From contig CAWVLT010000089.1 in the NCBI GenBank assembly GCA_963930185.1, positions 1 through 61,269 of the forward strand: a stretch of DNA of 61,269 nt, given 5' to 3'. Below the pieces are notes generated by a model. It did no database searches. It had not been told where the DNA came from and saw only the letters and a program-made list of their open reading frames with translations. Both the position numbers and the translations under genes were made by a program. The DNA is from JAGZEG01 sp963930185 (GTDB lineage Bacteria; Actinomycetota; Coriobacteriia; Coriobacteriales; UMGS124). Below are positions 46,179-55,216 of this stretch, piece after piece. Positions within the stretch are counted from its first letter, which is position 1. The number at the start of each line of letters is the position of its first letter.

Positions 46179-48179
46179 CTACCACCGCAGCGAGTCGCCA
46201 GCAGCATAGCGGCCGGCAGCATACCCCGAGAAGACTGCCCAGTTGAGAAAACCGTAATTTATGATGTCATCGCAGGCGCCGCCCGAGAAGATGTTCGCTT
46301 GTGACTCAAGGCCGGCCGCGTACAATCCCAAAATAGCCTTACCATCCTCGTCGAGGACGCGCATGCTCGCGTCGACCTCGAGGCCACCCATCGTGTGATA
46401 CGGGCAGCATATCCCCTCTACCGCGTAGTATGGCCCATCCCCCATGGGGAAGAGGTAATCGGGGTTCTTTCCAAACAGATCGTCCACCCCATTCTCACAG
46501 GCGATCTCGTAGCGTTCCACCGAATTCCGGAGCACCTTGGGATCCATGCCGCACTGTCCGGCAAGCTCCTCGATCGTGTCGGCACGGTACATGAAGCCGG
46601 CCTCAATGCCGGCGTCAAAGACGGCGTCGATATTCACCATGGCGTAATCGGCCGGCAGGGGATAGTAAAAGAAGTTTACAGTAAACACCCTGTCCGGCTT
46701 GCCCAGCCCCTGCGTGCCCTGCTCACGGAGCACGTCAACCTGAGATTGCGAGAGGATACTGAAGAAGTTACCGCCCGCAGCTATGTTGACATTCGCCGAA
46801 GCGTTCATGTTCCTCTCGAGTATATCCTCGCCCCGGAATCGCTCTCCCAGTCGATTCACCTGCAAAACGCACGGGCACGCCTGGAGCGTGTGAGGTATCA
46901 TGTCATCAAACGGATCTCCCGTGTCGATAGAGCCCGCCGGCTCCGTGATGTGGTTCGACAAACCGCCCAGCCTGAACTTGTTGGCGCCGATGTTCCATGC
47001 CATCTGAAGCCCCTCGCCAACATTCTGCGTAAGCGAATATCGCTTGGAAAACACACCGTGGTTGTTGTACTCAGCCACCATGTCGTTGTTTCCGATGTAG
47101 CCACCCGTGCATATGATGACCTTGGGGGCGCGGACAATGACCTCAGCGCCATCGCCGCGCGCCGCGCGCACCCCCGCGACGGAGCCATCCTCGTTGGTGA
47201 TGATTTCCTTGACACAGGTCTCGAGAAGAACGGTGTCTATGTCCGATGCGACCTCGCTCCATGCCTGCGTAGTCATCGGATCACCCAGTCCATCGGCAGC
47301 ATACATGAGGTCCCACTTGCGAACAGCCCAATCGAAACTGCCCTTGGAGCAAATGAAATCGACAGCCTCGGGACATTTCTTGATGTACTCAACGAGAACG
47401 ACCCCCTTGGCGTAATACGATGACGCCTCCATGAGCCTGTCGTAGAGCTCGTCGCTATTGACCGTGCATAGGGCATCCGCATATTCCTCGATCAACGTGC
47501 CATTCTCTGCGGCCTGTTGCTGGAGAGTCGTTCCCTGGACGTAGATCGACGTGGAGATGGAGCCGCATCCACCAAGCCGGCCAGTTTTCTCGATCAGGAC
47601 AACGTTCGCCCCGCTGTCATGGGCAGCCGCGCCCGCCGTAATACCGCTGCAGCCACCACCAATCACCACAACGTCGGCGTCGTATTCGAGCGATTCGTCA
47701 CTTGAGGCTGGCGCGCCGGTGAAGTCGTCGTCGCTCACCCCCGCCTGCCTGAGGGCATCGCGCACGGCCTCGATGTACCCGAAAGAGGACATCGTAGCCC
47801 CACATACCACGTTGATGTCGGTCGTCTGCGCCTGGACGATGCGCTCACCCAAACGCGATGTCACCGAATCCAAAAAAGGCAGGTTGTCCTGATGCATTAC
47901 CAGGGGTATCCGGGCCATCGGATCCTCATCCAACGAGGGTATGACGGGGTTTTCGGTAGCGACATCCTCAACAAACTTGACGTCAACAATTGAGCTGTCG
48001 CTGACAGTCACCTCGACAACGATAGTGCCGTTGTGTCCGGTCCCTCGGCCGGTGTAGGTTCCAGGCGTCATATGAGGCTCGTCAGCGAGAGCCGCCGACG
48101 CCAGTCCCGAGGACGCGACGAGGCTGGATGCCGCCGCCCCTGCGACAAATGTCCTACGATCAATCTGCGTAACAGACAT
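46179..48179 (-). CDS. Tat-exported flavoenzyme with FMN-binding domain, urocanate/fumarate reductase-like (3)
   Basis: 666 residues. Tat motif DRRTFVAGAAASSLVASSG, then an FMN_bind domain (about 40-140: GTYTGRGTGHNGTIVVEVTVSDSSIVDVKF) and an FAD domain (VVVIGGGCSGITAGAAAHDSGANVVLIEKTG). The covalent FMN motif, normally D-x-x-S/T-G-A-T, reads N123-V-V-C-G-A-T129: the acceptor Thr is present but the Asp and Ser are Asn and Cys. This architecture (UrdA-like) carries its own FMN relay. It is divergent from a PucR regulator. Lower GC than flavoenzymes 1, 2 and 4, suggesting separate acquisition. Confidence 0.9.
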   Translation of the reverse strand: MSVTQIDRRTFVAGAAASSLVASSGLASAALADEPHMTPGTYTGRGTGHNGTIVVEVTVSDSSIVDVKFVEDVATENPVIPSLDEDPMARIPLVMHQDNLPFLDSVTSRLGERIVQAQTTDINVVCGATMSSFGYIEAVRDALRQAGVSDDDFTGAPASSDESLEYDADVVVIGGGCSGITAGAAAHDSGANVVLIEKTGRLGGCGSISTSIYVQGTTLQQQAAENGTLIEEYADALCTVNSDELYDRLMEASSYYAKGVVLVEYIKKCPEAVDFICSKGSFDWAVRKWDLMYAADGLGDPMTTQAWSEVASDIDTVLLETCVKEIITNEDGSVAGVRAARGDGAEVIVRAPKVIICTGGYIGNNDMVAEYNNHGVFSKRYSLTQNVGEGLQMAWNIGANKFRLGGLSNHITEPAGSIDTGDPFDDMIPHTLQACPCVLQVNRLGERFRGEDILERNMNASANVNIAAGGNFFSILSQSQVDVLREQGTQGLGKPDRVFTVNFFYYPLPADYAMVNIDAVFDAGIEAGFMYRADTIEELAGQCGMDPKVLRNSVERYEIACENGVDDLFGKNPDYLFPMGDGPYYAVEGICCPYHTMGGLEVDASMRVLDEDGKAILGLYAAGLESQANIFSGGACDDIINYGFLNWAVFSGYAAGRYAAGDSLRW

Positions 48180-48241
48180 ACATCATCAGCTCCTTTTTAT
48201 CTAAATTATCAAATCAATATGAATTTAATTAATTAATGAAT

Positions 48242-48253
48242 TACCTCGAGGTA
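48242..48253. promoter_or_regulatory. Candidate operator, 12-bp perfect palindrome
   Basis: TACCTCGAGGTA in the AT-rich 183-bp region between flavoenzyme 3 and the PucR gene. It lies 62 bp upstream of the flavoenzyme start. The only GC-containing dyad in an otherwise AT-rich promoter region. Confidence 0.4.
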
Positions 48254-48362
48254 TTTTTTATAATGACAGACATAGAGATGATTCGCTATATACTACTGGC
48301 ATAAACTTGGGCACTGATGTTTAGACAACTTGCATAACCATTTCCATATAGAGGAGGCAAAC

Positions 48363-49736
48363 TTGGATGCTGAAACGCTTGTCGACGCGCTGGGCACCTG
48401 GCACTCGGATGATTCCAGAGAGCGACGCCTCTCCGAGCTATGTCTGTGGCTATCCCGACTTAGAGGAGCCCTTTTGGAAGAAAGGCCCGTGCAGCACATA
48501 CTTAGTCTGACGGCAGGCTTCACAGGGCTGGATGCCTGTTTGATGGACTGGAGCGAGAGGATCGTCGCCTACGAGCTATTGAGCGGTCATGCCGATCAGC
48601 ATCCGGATATGCTTGCAGAAGTCCTACAAAAGGGTTTCTCTCCCGCCATATCCAGAAGCCAGATCGAGTGGTACAGGGCGATGATCGAGCTTCATCCGCA
48701 AGGATTTATGGGAAATGTCTCAAGCTCGGGAATCCCAACGGACACCCCCGCGTTTATCATGCCGTTTCGCACCTCGCGAGGCAATCGATTCCAACTACAT
48801 CTCATTGGTCAAACAGCCAACGCCCCTCATAGCCAGCTATTATGCGCCGAAGCAGCCGACGTAATGAAGGTGGCGCTTGATCTTGAGGAAACGGAACAGA
48901 CCGAAACGAGCAGTGGCCTCGTTGGTGACCTTCTTTCCCATCGGTTCTCCTCCAACGAGCTGCGAGAACGATGTCTGTCTTTCGGATGGAACCACATGGG
49001 TTCCCATGCGATCGTCCGCGGGATCCTTCTTCATGGTCCCTATTCCTCCCAAAGGCTAGATAGCCTTGTCGCTGCCATGTCCGGCGCACTGGGAGTTGCG
49101 TGCGTGGAACGCTATGGTGATGCATCAGTCGCGCTCGTAGCACTGCACAGCGTCGCCGACTGGAGACGATGCTACACGAACCTCGAAAAGCTCGCCGGAA
49201 TGCAGGAGGCGGTCTTTGGCCTGAGCGATCCCTTTGATGACCTGCTCAACGCAAGCGACGCTTACGAAGACGCCCGCTACGCAACGCTCGCATGCCTCAA
49301 ACATCCACACACAACAACAGGCAGTGATAACGATCGGCCCGGCCCATCTTCCCCGCCATCGCATTCCATTGACTTTAGCCGAACCTCTGGGACCTGCCTT
49401 GCGTACGATGATTGCAAGATGGACCTCTTACGCGAAGGCCTGAGGCGGCAGGTCTCCCCCTACAACATCACGCCCCTCCGATTCAAGTGCATGCAAGACT
49501 ACGACAGAAGCAACGGTACCGACTACCTCGTGACCGTTCTTGAATATGCTCGTAACCTGCGTCACCACACCAGAGCGTGCGAAAGTCTTTCCATCCACCG
49601 CGGCACACTCGACTACCGTCTTAAAAAGGTGCGACAACTTTTTGGCATAGACGTCGACAGCCCGGACACCCTGGCCGACATACATTTGCTTTATGAGGCA
49701 GGAGCCCTGTCGATCGAGGAGAAACATTCTGAGTAA
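48363..49736 (+). CDS. PucR/CdaR-type transcriptional regulator
   Basis: 457 residues from the TTG at 48363, which has a full AGGAGG site (48348-48354); an upstream TTG lacks one. The C-terminus is the PucR HTH: CESLSIHRGTLDYRLKKVRQLFGIDVDSPDTLADIHLLYEAGALS, matching the family's A..L.vHrNTl.YRL pattern. The N-terminal two-thirds is a poorly conserved sensory part. Divergent from flavoenzyme 3, which it probably induces on sensing the enzyme's substrate. Confidence 0.85.
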   Translation: MDAETLVDALGTWHSDDSRERRLSELCLWLSRLRGALLEERPVQHILSLTAGFTGLDACLMDWSERIVAYELLSGHADQHPDMLAEVLQKGFSPAISRSQIEWYRAMIELHPQGFMGNVSSSGIPTDTPAFIMPFRTSRGNRFQLHLIGQTANAPHSQLLCAEAADVMKVALDLEETEQTETSSGLVGDLLSHRFSSNELRERCLSFGWNHMGSHAIVRGILLHGPYSSQRLDSLVAAMSGALGVACVERYGDASVALVALHSVADWRRCYTNLEKLAGMQEAVFGLSDPFDDLLNASDAYEDARYATLACLKHPHTTTGSDNDRPGPSSPPSHSIDFSRTSGTCLAYDDCKMDLLREGLRRQVSPYNITPLRFKCMQDYDRSNGTDYLVTVLEYARNLRHHTRACESLSIHRGTLDYRLKKVRQLFGIDVDSPDTLADIHLLYEAGALSIEEKHSE

Positions 49737-49934
49737 GTCCCGTCCGCAGCATAAAAACGTATGGACATGGGATGCCGTAATACCAGGTGGTATAAACCGT
49801 GTCCCAATAAAGCGATGACGTCCGAGCAATATCATCTGGCCTGTCATCGAGAAACGACATAAACAGGAAGCAAGTAACGATCAAAGAGGATCGTCGATAC
49901 CATCCTCGACATAGAAGGGCGCGGGAATTCGAGC
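49737..49934. promoter_or_regulatory. Short intergenic region with two dyads
   Basis: Contains ATACCA-GG-TGGTAT (49782-49795) and ACGATC-N6-GATCGT (49878-49895). Either could be an operator for the large gene at 49935. Weak evidence. Confidence 0.3.
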
Positions 49935-52823
49935 ATGCAGACAACCGGGGCCATGGACAAACGCAACGACAGTGCCGCAAGCGATCTCAGCACCAAGGCG
50001 CGTACGCACCTGCTCGAGCGCCTGCACGTGCTGCTCCTAGACCAGTGCGCTCCCCACGACCGGCCAGGCGCCCGGTCCCGCGGCACCCTGGCAGAGAGGG
50101 CCGACGGCGCAGGTCTGATCGCCGCGCTCACCGCCGACGCGCGGCTCGGTGCCTGGGGCTATCGCCTCGACCTCGCCTCGGTCGAGCGCCTGGCGCGTCT
50201 CTACGCCCACGGGCTGATGGCCGACCCCGCCGTCGAGGTCGCGCGCCTGCACTACGTGCCCGACGCCATACCCATGTACCCCGACTTTCCCACGCAGGTC
50301 ATGAGCATGGACGAGGCCACCTATCGCCTCCACCAGATGCTCCACTACGCGTCGACCTACGGCGTGGAGAGGCTGCTGCGCGTGCTTGGTACCACCGATG
50401 AGGGGGATGGCGTCGGGGATGGCCTGCCCACCGGGGCCCATTGTCCCTTCGTGCGGCAGGGCTACCTCCCCGACGTCGAGTCGACCGAGAAAACCCGCCA
50501 GGATAGGGCACTGCTCGGGGCCCAGTCCATCTCGCTGGCCTTTTCGGTAGACGAGTGCACGGGCCTCGTCTACGAGCGCCTCCTCGCCCGCAACGAGCGC
50601 ATGACCGACGCCGACCTGGCCCTGCTCGCCGAGCTGCCCCTGCCGGGCTGGCTGGCCGGCGGTCTCGCCGACCAGCCAGGCGGCGCACCCAATGGGCCCG
50701 CTTCGCCCGGTCCGTCCGATGCGGCCTGCCTGGTCGAGCCGCCCGGCCCGGCCGAGGCGTCCGACCGCCTGGACATCCCGTTTCGCGAGAACACGTATCT
50801 GATCGTCGAGATGCTCTACCTCAGGCTGCGCGACCGAGACGTGGATGCGTTCATGAATGCCGCCGGGCGCGTGTGCCGTCATCCCGGCGACGTGCTGAAG
50901 TACGCCATGTGGCGGCGCTCGGCCATGGAAAAGCGCCAGCACTTCCCCACCGCGCTGCGCAGGCGCCTGGTTCGCCTGCTCGAGTCGTTTGACGTGCGTG
51001 CCTTCGCCGAGAACCTCACGCTTGACCGGGAGCGGTCGCTACGGGCCCTCGAGCTGCTCTCCTACGCACGCTTCTCGCAATCGCCCGAGCACATGCGCGC
51101 GGTGGACGCCTTGCGCAGCGGCACGCTCAGAAGCTGGGCCAGCGCCAAGGAGCAGGCTTACCGGCAGGCGAGCGAGACCGGTAACCACACCCGCCTGTTG
51201 GATGTCCTCTCGAGTAGGCCCGGCGTGATGCTGCGCGAGGCCGGTCGGCTCATCTCCACGAGCGTGCCCGTCAAGGACGTTCTCGACGCTTTCGGCGACG
51301 CCGAGTCCCTGTCGTTCGCCACGCTGCTCACCACGCTGGCACACGTTGACGCAGGCGAGACGCTGGAGCGCAGGAAGCGGATCCTCCGGGATCGGCTCAT
51401 GCGGCAGCAGGCCGGCACCCTGTTGCGGGTCGCCGACATGGTGCGCACGGTACACCACGCGCTGTCGGCCGACGCGTGGGGCATGTCGTCCGGCGAGGGG
51501 CAGGCACCGGATGGCGACGTGCTCACGAAAGACGAGCGAGAGACGCGCGACAACGCCAGGGCGCTGGACGCGCTCGCCGCCGCCAAGCGTGCCGCCGACG
51601 TCGTTGCGCGGGTGGTTGACGAGCTGCCTGCCGGGCGGGATGGCGGGCCCGACGCCCTGCACCCAGAGGTGCGCGAGCTCGCCGCCAGGGCCCTCGCCGC
51701 GCTCGGGGATGCGCGGAGCCGCTGGCCGTGGGAACTTGGCCTCGACAGACTCGACCAGCGTGACAGTCAGACCCTCATGGGCCTTGCCTACGGGTGCGCC
51801 CTGTGCGATCTCGACGACGCCTACTCCACCTTCATGGCATGCGCGCGGGCGTGCGCAAAACCAATCGTCGACGAGGCGACCTTTGGCCGCATGCTTGAGC
51901 TGCGCGAGATGCGCTGCGCGACCGACAGGATCGAGCGAGAGGCCGCCAGGCAGGTGGAGCAGCAGGCCGCGCGCTTCGCAGGCATCCGCGAGGAGACGGC
52001 GCGCATCCTGCGCGAGCTACTCGCCCGCAAGCTCGCCAAGATCGAGACGCCCTTGCGCGGAAGGGCCGTCTACCTTGACGCAGACGGATACGACCTCGCC
52101 CACTCGGTCATCATGACCAACGTGACGAGGACGGCCTCGTCGTACTTCGCCCCCGGGCTTGCCATGGCGATACCCGGGGGCATGCGACGCGTGCGCTTCT
52201 TCGTGTTCTGGGACGACCGGACGCGACGGGTCGACCTCGACCTGCACGCCATCGCCAGTAACGGGACGCATGTCGGCTGGAACGGGGAGTTCTCCCGATT
52301 CGGCATGGTCATGTCGGGCGACGTCACCACCTCGGAGAACTCGGTCGAATACCTCGACGTTGACCTCGAGGACGCCCTGGATGGGGGCGTGACGAGCGTC
52401 GACCTCACCCTGAGCTACTTCAACGGCAACGACCTCGGTGCGGTCGCTCAGTCGTTCACCGGGCTACTCGGCGTCGACGACGTCGCGCCCGACGTGGAGC
52501 TATACAACAGCGCCAACGTGCTCATGCGAAACGACCTGGCCGACGTCCATGCCAAGAAGATCACCCTGTGCCGCATCGACGTCGGGCACCGCTGCGTCGT
52601 CTCGCTCATGGGCGGCAGCGTGCCGCGCGACCCCTCGTTCACCGCGCAGCACTACCTCGAGACGCTGATCGGGGCGCAGGGGGCGACGCTCGTCAAGACG
52701 CGCGTGCAGGCAGACGTGGTGCTCACTGTGGGACGGGCGTGCGGACAGGGGCAGAGCCGGAAGCAGCGTCAGGGGCCGTGCGAGGAGATCTCGCTCATCG
52801 ACGAAGGGTGGTTCGTGCTGTAG
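49935..52823 (+). CDS. Large protein resembling the MXAN_6230/SCO0854 family, TerD-like C-terminus
   Basis: 962 residues, cytosolic. The N-terminal third has LYAHGLMADPAVEVARLHYVPDAIPMYPDFPTQVMSMDEATYRLHQMLHY, which resembles the YPnFPeqVm region of MXAN_6230/SCO0854 proteins; the centre has ENTYLIVEMLYLRL and a SRPGVMLREAGRLI segment seen in that family. The C-terminus (about 720-900) looks like a TerD-type beta sandwich: RRVRFFVFWDDRTRRVDLDLHAIASNGTHVGWNGEF. No RING zinc ligands are seen, although some family members have them. Function unknown. The start is uncertain; an ATG at 49953 is also possible. It lies between a PucR regulator and a broken XRE regulator. Confidence 0.55.
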   Translation: MQTTGAMDKRNDSAASDLSTKARTHLLERLHVLLLDQCAPHDRPGARSRGTLAERADGAGLIAALTADARLGAWGYRLDLASVERLARLYAHGLMADPAVEVARLHYVPDAIPMYPDFPTQVMSMDEATYRLHQMLHYASTYGVERLLRVLGTTDEGDGVGDGLPTGAHCPFVRQGYLPDVESTEKTRQDRALLGAQSISLAFSVDECTGLVYERLLARNERMTDADLALLAELPLPGWLAGGLADQPGGAPNGPASPGPSDAACLVEPPGPAEASDRLDIPFRENTYLIVEMLYLRLRDRDVDAFMNAAGRVCRHPGDVLKYAMWRRSAMEKRQHFPTALRRRLVRLLESFDVRAFAENLTLDRERSLRALELLSYARFSQSPEHMRAVDALRSGTLRSWASAKEQAYRQASETGNHTRLLDVLSSRPGVMLREAGRLISTSVPVKDVLDAFGDAESLSFATLLTTLAHVDAGETLERRKRILRDRLMRQQAGTLLRVADMVRTVHHALSADAWGMSSGEGQAPDGDVLTKDERETRDNARALDALAAAKRAADVVARVVDELPAGRDGGPDALHPEVRELAARALAALGDARSRWPWELGLDRLDQRDSQTLMGLAYGCALCDLDDAYSTFMACARACAKPIVDEATFGRMLELREMRCATDRIEREAARQVEQQAARFAGIREETARILRELLARKLAKIETPLRGRAVYLDADGYDLAHSVIMTNVTRTASSYFAPGLAMAIPGGMRRVRFFVFWDDRTRRVDLDLHAIASNGTHVGWNGEFSRFGMVMSGDVTTSENSVEYLDVDLEDALDGGVTSVDLTLSYFNGNDLGAVAQSFTGLLGVDDVAPDVELYNSANVLMRNDLADVHAKKITLCRIDVGHRCVVSLMGGSVPRDPSFTAQHYLETLIGAQGATLVKTRVQADVVLTVGRACGQGQSRKQRQGPCEEISLIDEGWFVL

Positions 52824-53246
52824 GGCGACGCCGCGATGCACGCGGCCGAGCAAGGCATGCAAGATACCCGCAAGATACGCGCGCAGGATGCGCCGTCCGC
52901 CGGGCGCAGCACCGCATGCAGCGGCGGGCAGCGTGTGCTAGAATCCAATCAGGCCGGGACGACGTGCCTGCGGCTACTTTTATTTCATTGGGAAGCCCGG
53001 AAGGGCATGCCGCAGCGATGGTCCCGGCCTCCCCATTGGCCTTCATACGATGGCCGACCCGACACACCGGTTGACTCGAGTCCATTAAAGTCAACCAGCA
53101 CTCCTTTGCGTCAACCACGTCGAGACTCCATACTTTGAGACGGACAGCCGGCTGCCCATGCCAAGTACGTCAACACATCACAAAACGTGATCCACGCGAA
53201 GCATGCATCGTATGCCATCCGCGCGGTATGAGTTGCGGAGGTCACC
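52824..53246. other. Gene-free stretch containing a stem-loop RNA candidate
   Basis: No gene seen. Includes the long hairpin at 52945-53039. The part from 53045 to 53246 should carry the promoter of the XRE-TPR gene. Confidence 0.5.
52945..53039 (+). ncRNA. Candidate structured small RNA
   Basis: A 95-base region folds into a long hairpin: CCAATC... pairs with ...CCATTGG, then GGCCGGGAC with GTCCCGGCC, then CTGCGG with CCGCAG, and an apical GCCC-GGAA-GGGC stem. An extended -10 (TGC TAGAAT, 52936-52944) sits at the left edge. It does not carry the invariant 4.5S/SRP motif, and I know no matching family. Could also be an attenuator or a repeat remnant. Confidence 0.4.
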
Positions 53247-54576
53247 ATGAACGACAGAGCAAGCAACAGCACCGACGATTCGCACGAAACGTGCGGCATT
53301 CCAACCAAGCTCGCATACACCATCGCCGCTCAGCGTCGGCATTACCCAAGAGGAGCTCGCCCAGCACATGGGCGTCACCAAAGCCGCAGTCTCGAAGTGG
53401 GAACTTGGGCAAAGCGTACCGGACGTGACGCTGCTTCCGCGCATCGCCGCGTTTTTCTCGCTAAGCATGGACGAGCTGTTCGGCTATTGCGCCGAGCTAC
53501 CCGAAAGCGAATCGGCAACCCTTTACGCCCGGCTATACCACGAGTACGAAAACGATCCGGTACGGGCATACTCCCACCTGCACGAAACAGTCGCCAACCA
53601 CTATTCCGACTGGAGGCTTCTCGTCTTGCTCGCCTCGTTGCTGTCTAGCTGGGCAACACTGCTGACGGATCCGCTCGAAGGCACGTCGGAAAATGCAGCC
53701 GATAACGCGGACAGCACGTCAGATGCCACGGCCAACAATAATGGCCCGGCAGCCACTCAGTCACATGATGTCATAGGTCCCCATCGTGAAACCTTGTTCG
53801 GAGAGGCGACCGAGCTGCTCGATCGCGTGCTTGCAAACGCGCCAGAGACATCGACGCTACGCTGTGCCCAACAGATGAAGGCAAGCATCCTGTTCCAAGA
53901 AGGAAGGCCAGACGATGCGATCGGTCTGCTAGAACCGCTTGTCCCCAATGAGGACGCGGGCAGCGCCATCATGCTCCTGGCAGCTGCCTACAAACAAACC
54001 GGCAGCGACGAGAAGGCATGGCGCCTTCTCCAGACGCAGCGATACCGCGCCATTTCACTCGTCATGGCGGCCCTTGCAATGGAGATGCGCATGACTGATA
54101 ATCCGGCATACGCCCGCGAGGCAGCCAAAGCCGGCGACGAAGTCTACCGCGCGTTTGACATGCAGTCGCAGAACCCCTTCCTACCCGTCATCCTCAGATT
54201 CGACCTCGCCGACATCCTGCGTCAATCCGGTGACGTCGACGCTGCCCTCGACGAACTCGAACAGGCCGTCGACGCTGCCTCGAAGCTTGAGAATCCCAAG
54301 GGGACTGGGGCTCCAGCCTGCACATTCTCCAGCGAGCCGGAAGATAACCCAACGAAGATCGATCTCTTCGATCACATTCGAGACGCGCTGACGCCTCTTG
54401 CCAAGCCCGAAAATGACGCATGGTCGGAGCACAAGAGCACGCAGGTCAAAAACCTTACGGACATCGTGAAACAAAGAGCTGCGACCCTCGTCAAGGCACC
54501 GGAGTGGCAATGTGTCGCAAATAATACCCGTTACCAAGGCATTCTGCGCAAAGTAGAGAAGATCGTGACACTTTAG
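53247..54576 (+). pseudogene. XRE regulator with TPR-like domain, frameshifted in the HTH
   Basis: The first about 30 codons (TKLAYTIAAQR) are in one frame, and the rest (GITQEELAQHMGVTKAAVSKWELGQSVPDVTLLPRIAAFFSLSMDELFGY, then about 340 residues of TPR-like helices such as ATELLDRVLANAPETSTLRCAQQMKASILFQEGRPDDAIGLLEPL) are in another. Skipping one C at about 53342 fuses them into a normal HTH. A start at 53368 would lack helix 1 of the HTH. A 15-bp duplication (TTTAGGGAGCAAACC) spans its stop codon. Either pseudogene or sequencing error. Confidence 0.75.
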
Positions 54577-54642
54577 GGAGCAAACCTTTAGGGAGCAAAC
54601 CTTAAGTCCAAGCCAGCCAGACATTGGTGTCGGTGTCCAGAT

Positions 54643-54686
54643 GACGATCTCCGGCAGGGCATGCACATGCCTTACCGGAGATCGTC
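54643..54686. terminator. Long near-perfect hairpin after the XRE gene
   Basis: 12-bp arms GACGATCTCCGG / CCGGAGATCGTC enclosing a second stem (GGCATG/CATGCC). 67 bp after the XRE stop. No U-run; may be a terminator or a repeat part. Confidence 0.45.
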
Positions 54687-54706
54687 TCGGCTTTGCCCTT
54701 CGCGAT

Positions 54707-54941
54707 CTCGCGCACGAAAAATCTCCTCCGATGGACAAATATGACGGTTGGGAGAACCTCTTCTTCGCCCAGACAGCGGCGTTCGCTTGTAGCCAGCGTC
54801 ACAAACAAGCGTTAACCTGCAGCTTTGGTATCCGGAGCGGCAACGCATCCATGCGACATGCGCTTGAAGCCTGAGATGCGCGGTCTTGACCTTCTCCCAA
54901 CCGTCAATTCTGTCCCGACGGGCAGGATTTTCGTGCGCGAG
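54707..54941. repeat. Inverted-repeat element A, copy 2
   Basis: 54-bp arms at 54707-54760 and 54888-54941 (reverse complement). They match exactly over CTCGCGCACGAAAA at the outer end and GACGGTTGGGAGAA near the inner end, with GGACA shared in between. The 127-bp interior is unrelated to that of copy 1 (129 bp). Confidence 0.78.
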
Positions 54942-55057
54942 CGTTTCCTTGCCGAACGAATCTCATCAGAGGATGAGCAATACGAGCGAATGAAACAGCC
55001 CACGATGCACAGCCTGCTCGACATACAGCCCGCGCGGCATGGCCTGGCAGCAGGCGA

Positions 55058-55115
55058 AAAAACGCAAGGGGCGCGGCCGATCCGGTCAATCGGCCGCGCC
55101 CCTTCCTTGCGTTTC
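55058..55115 (-). terminator. Intrinsic terminator of flavoenzyme 4
   Basis: On the minus strand: AAACGCAAGG, a 2-base bulge, GGGGCGCGGCCGAT, a 7-base loop, and the complementary arm ending in GCGTTTTTT. A stem of about 22 bp with a U6 tract, 102 bp past the flavoenzyme 4 stop. Confidence 0.85.
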
Positions 55116-55216
55116 AATGCGCGCTGCCGTGCCCAGGGGCACGATTCCGCAGTTGCGCCACCTCGATCACGCGAACCCGCGAATCACATCCGCGCGACAC
55201 GAAGGCGATGAGATGA

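Larger units (their letters stand above)
54577..55057. other. Gene-free stretch with element A copy 2 and a long hairpin
   Basis: No gene seen. It holds the hairpin at 54643-54686 and inverted-repeat element A copy 2 (54707-54941), leading into the flavoenzyme 4 terminator. Confidence 0.55.

Noticed and set aside
52945..53039. 4.5S/SRP RNA because of the GGAA-capped stem
   Set aside because: The invariant GUCAGG...GGAA...AGCAGC symmetric loop of SRP RNA is missing, so only a generic structured RNA candidate is reported.
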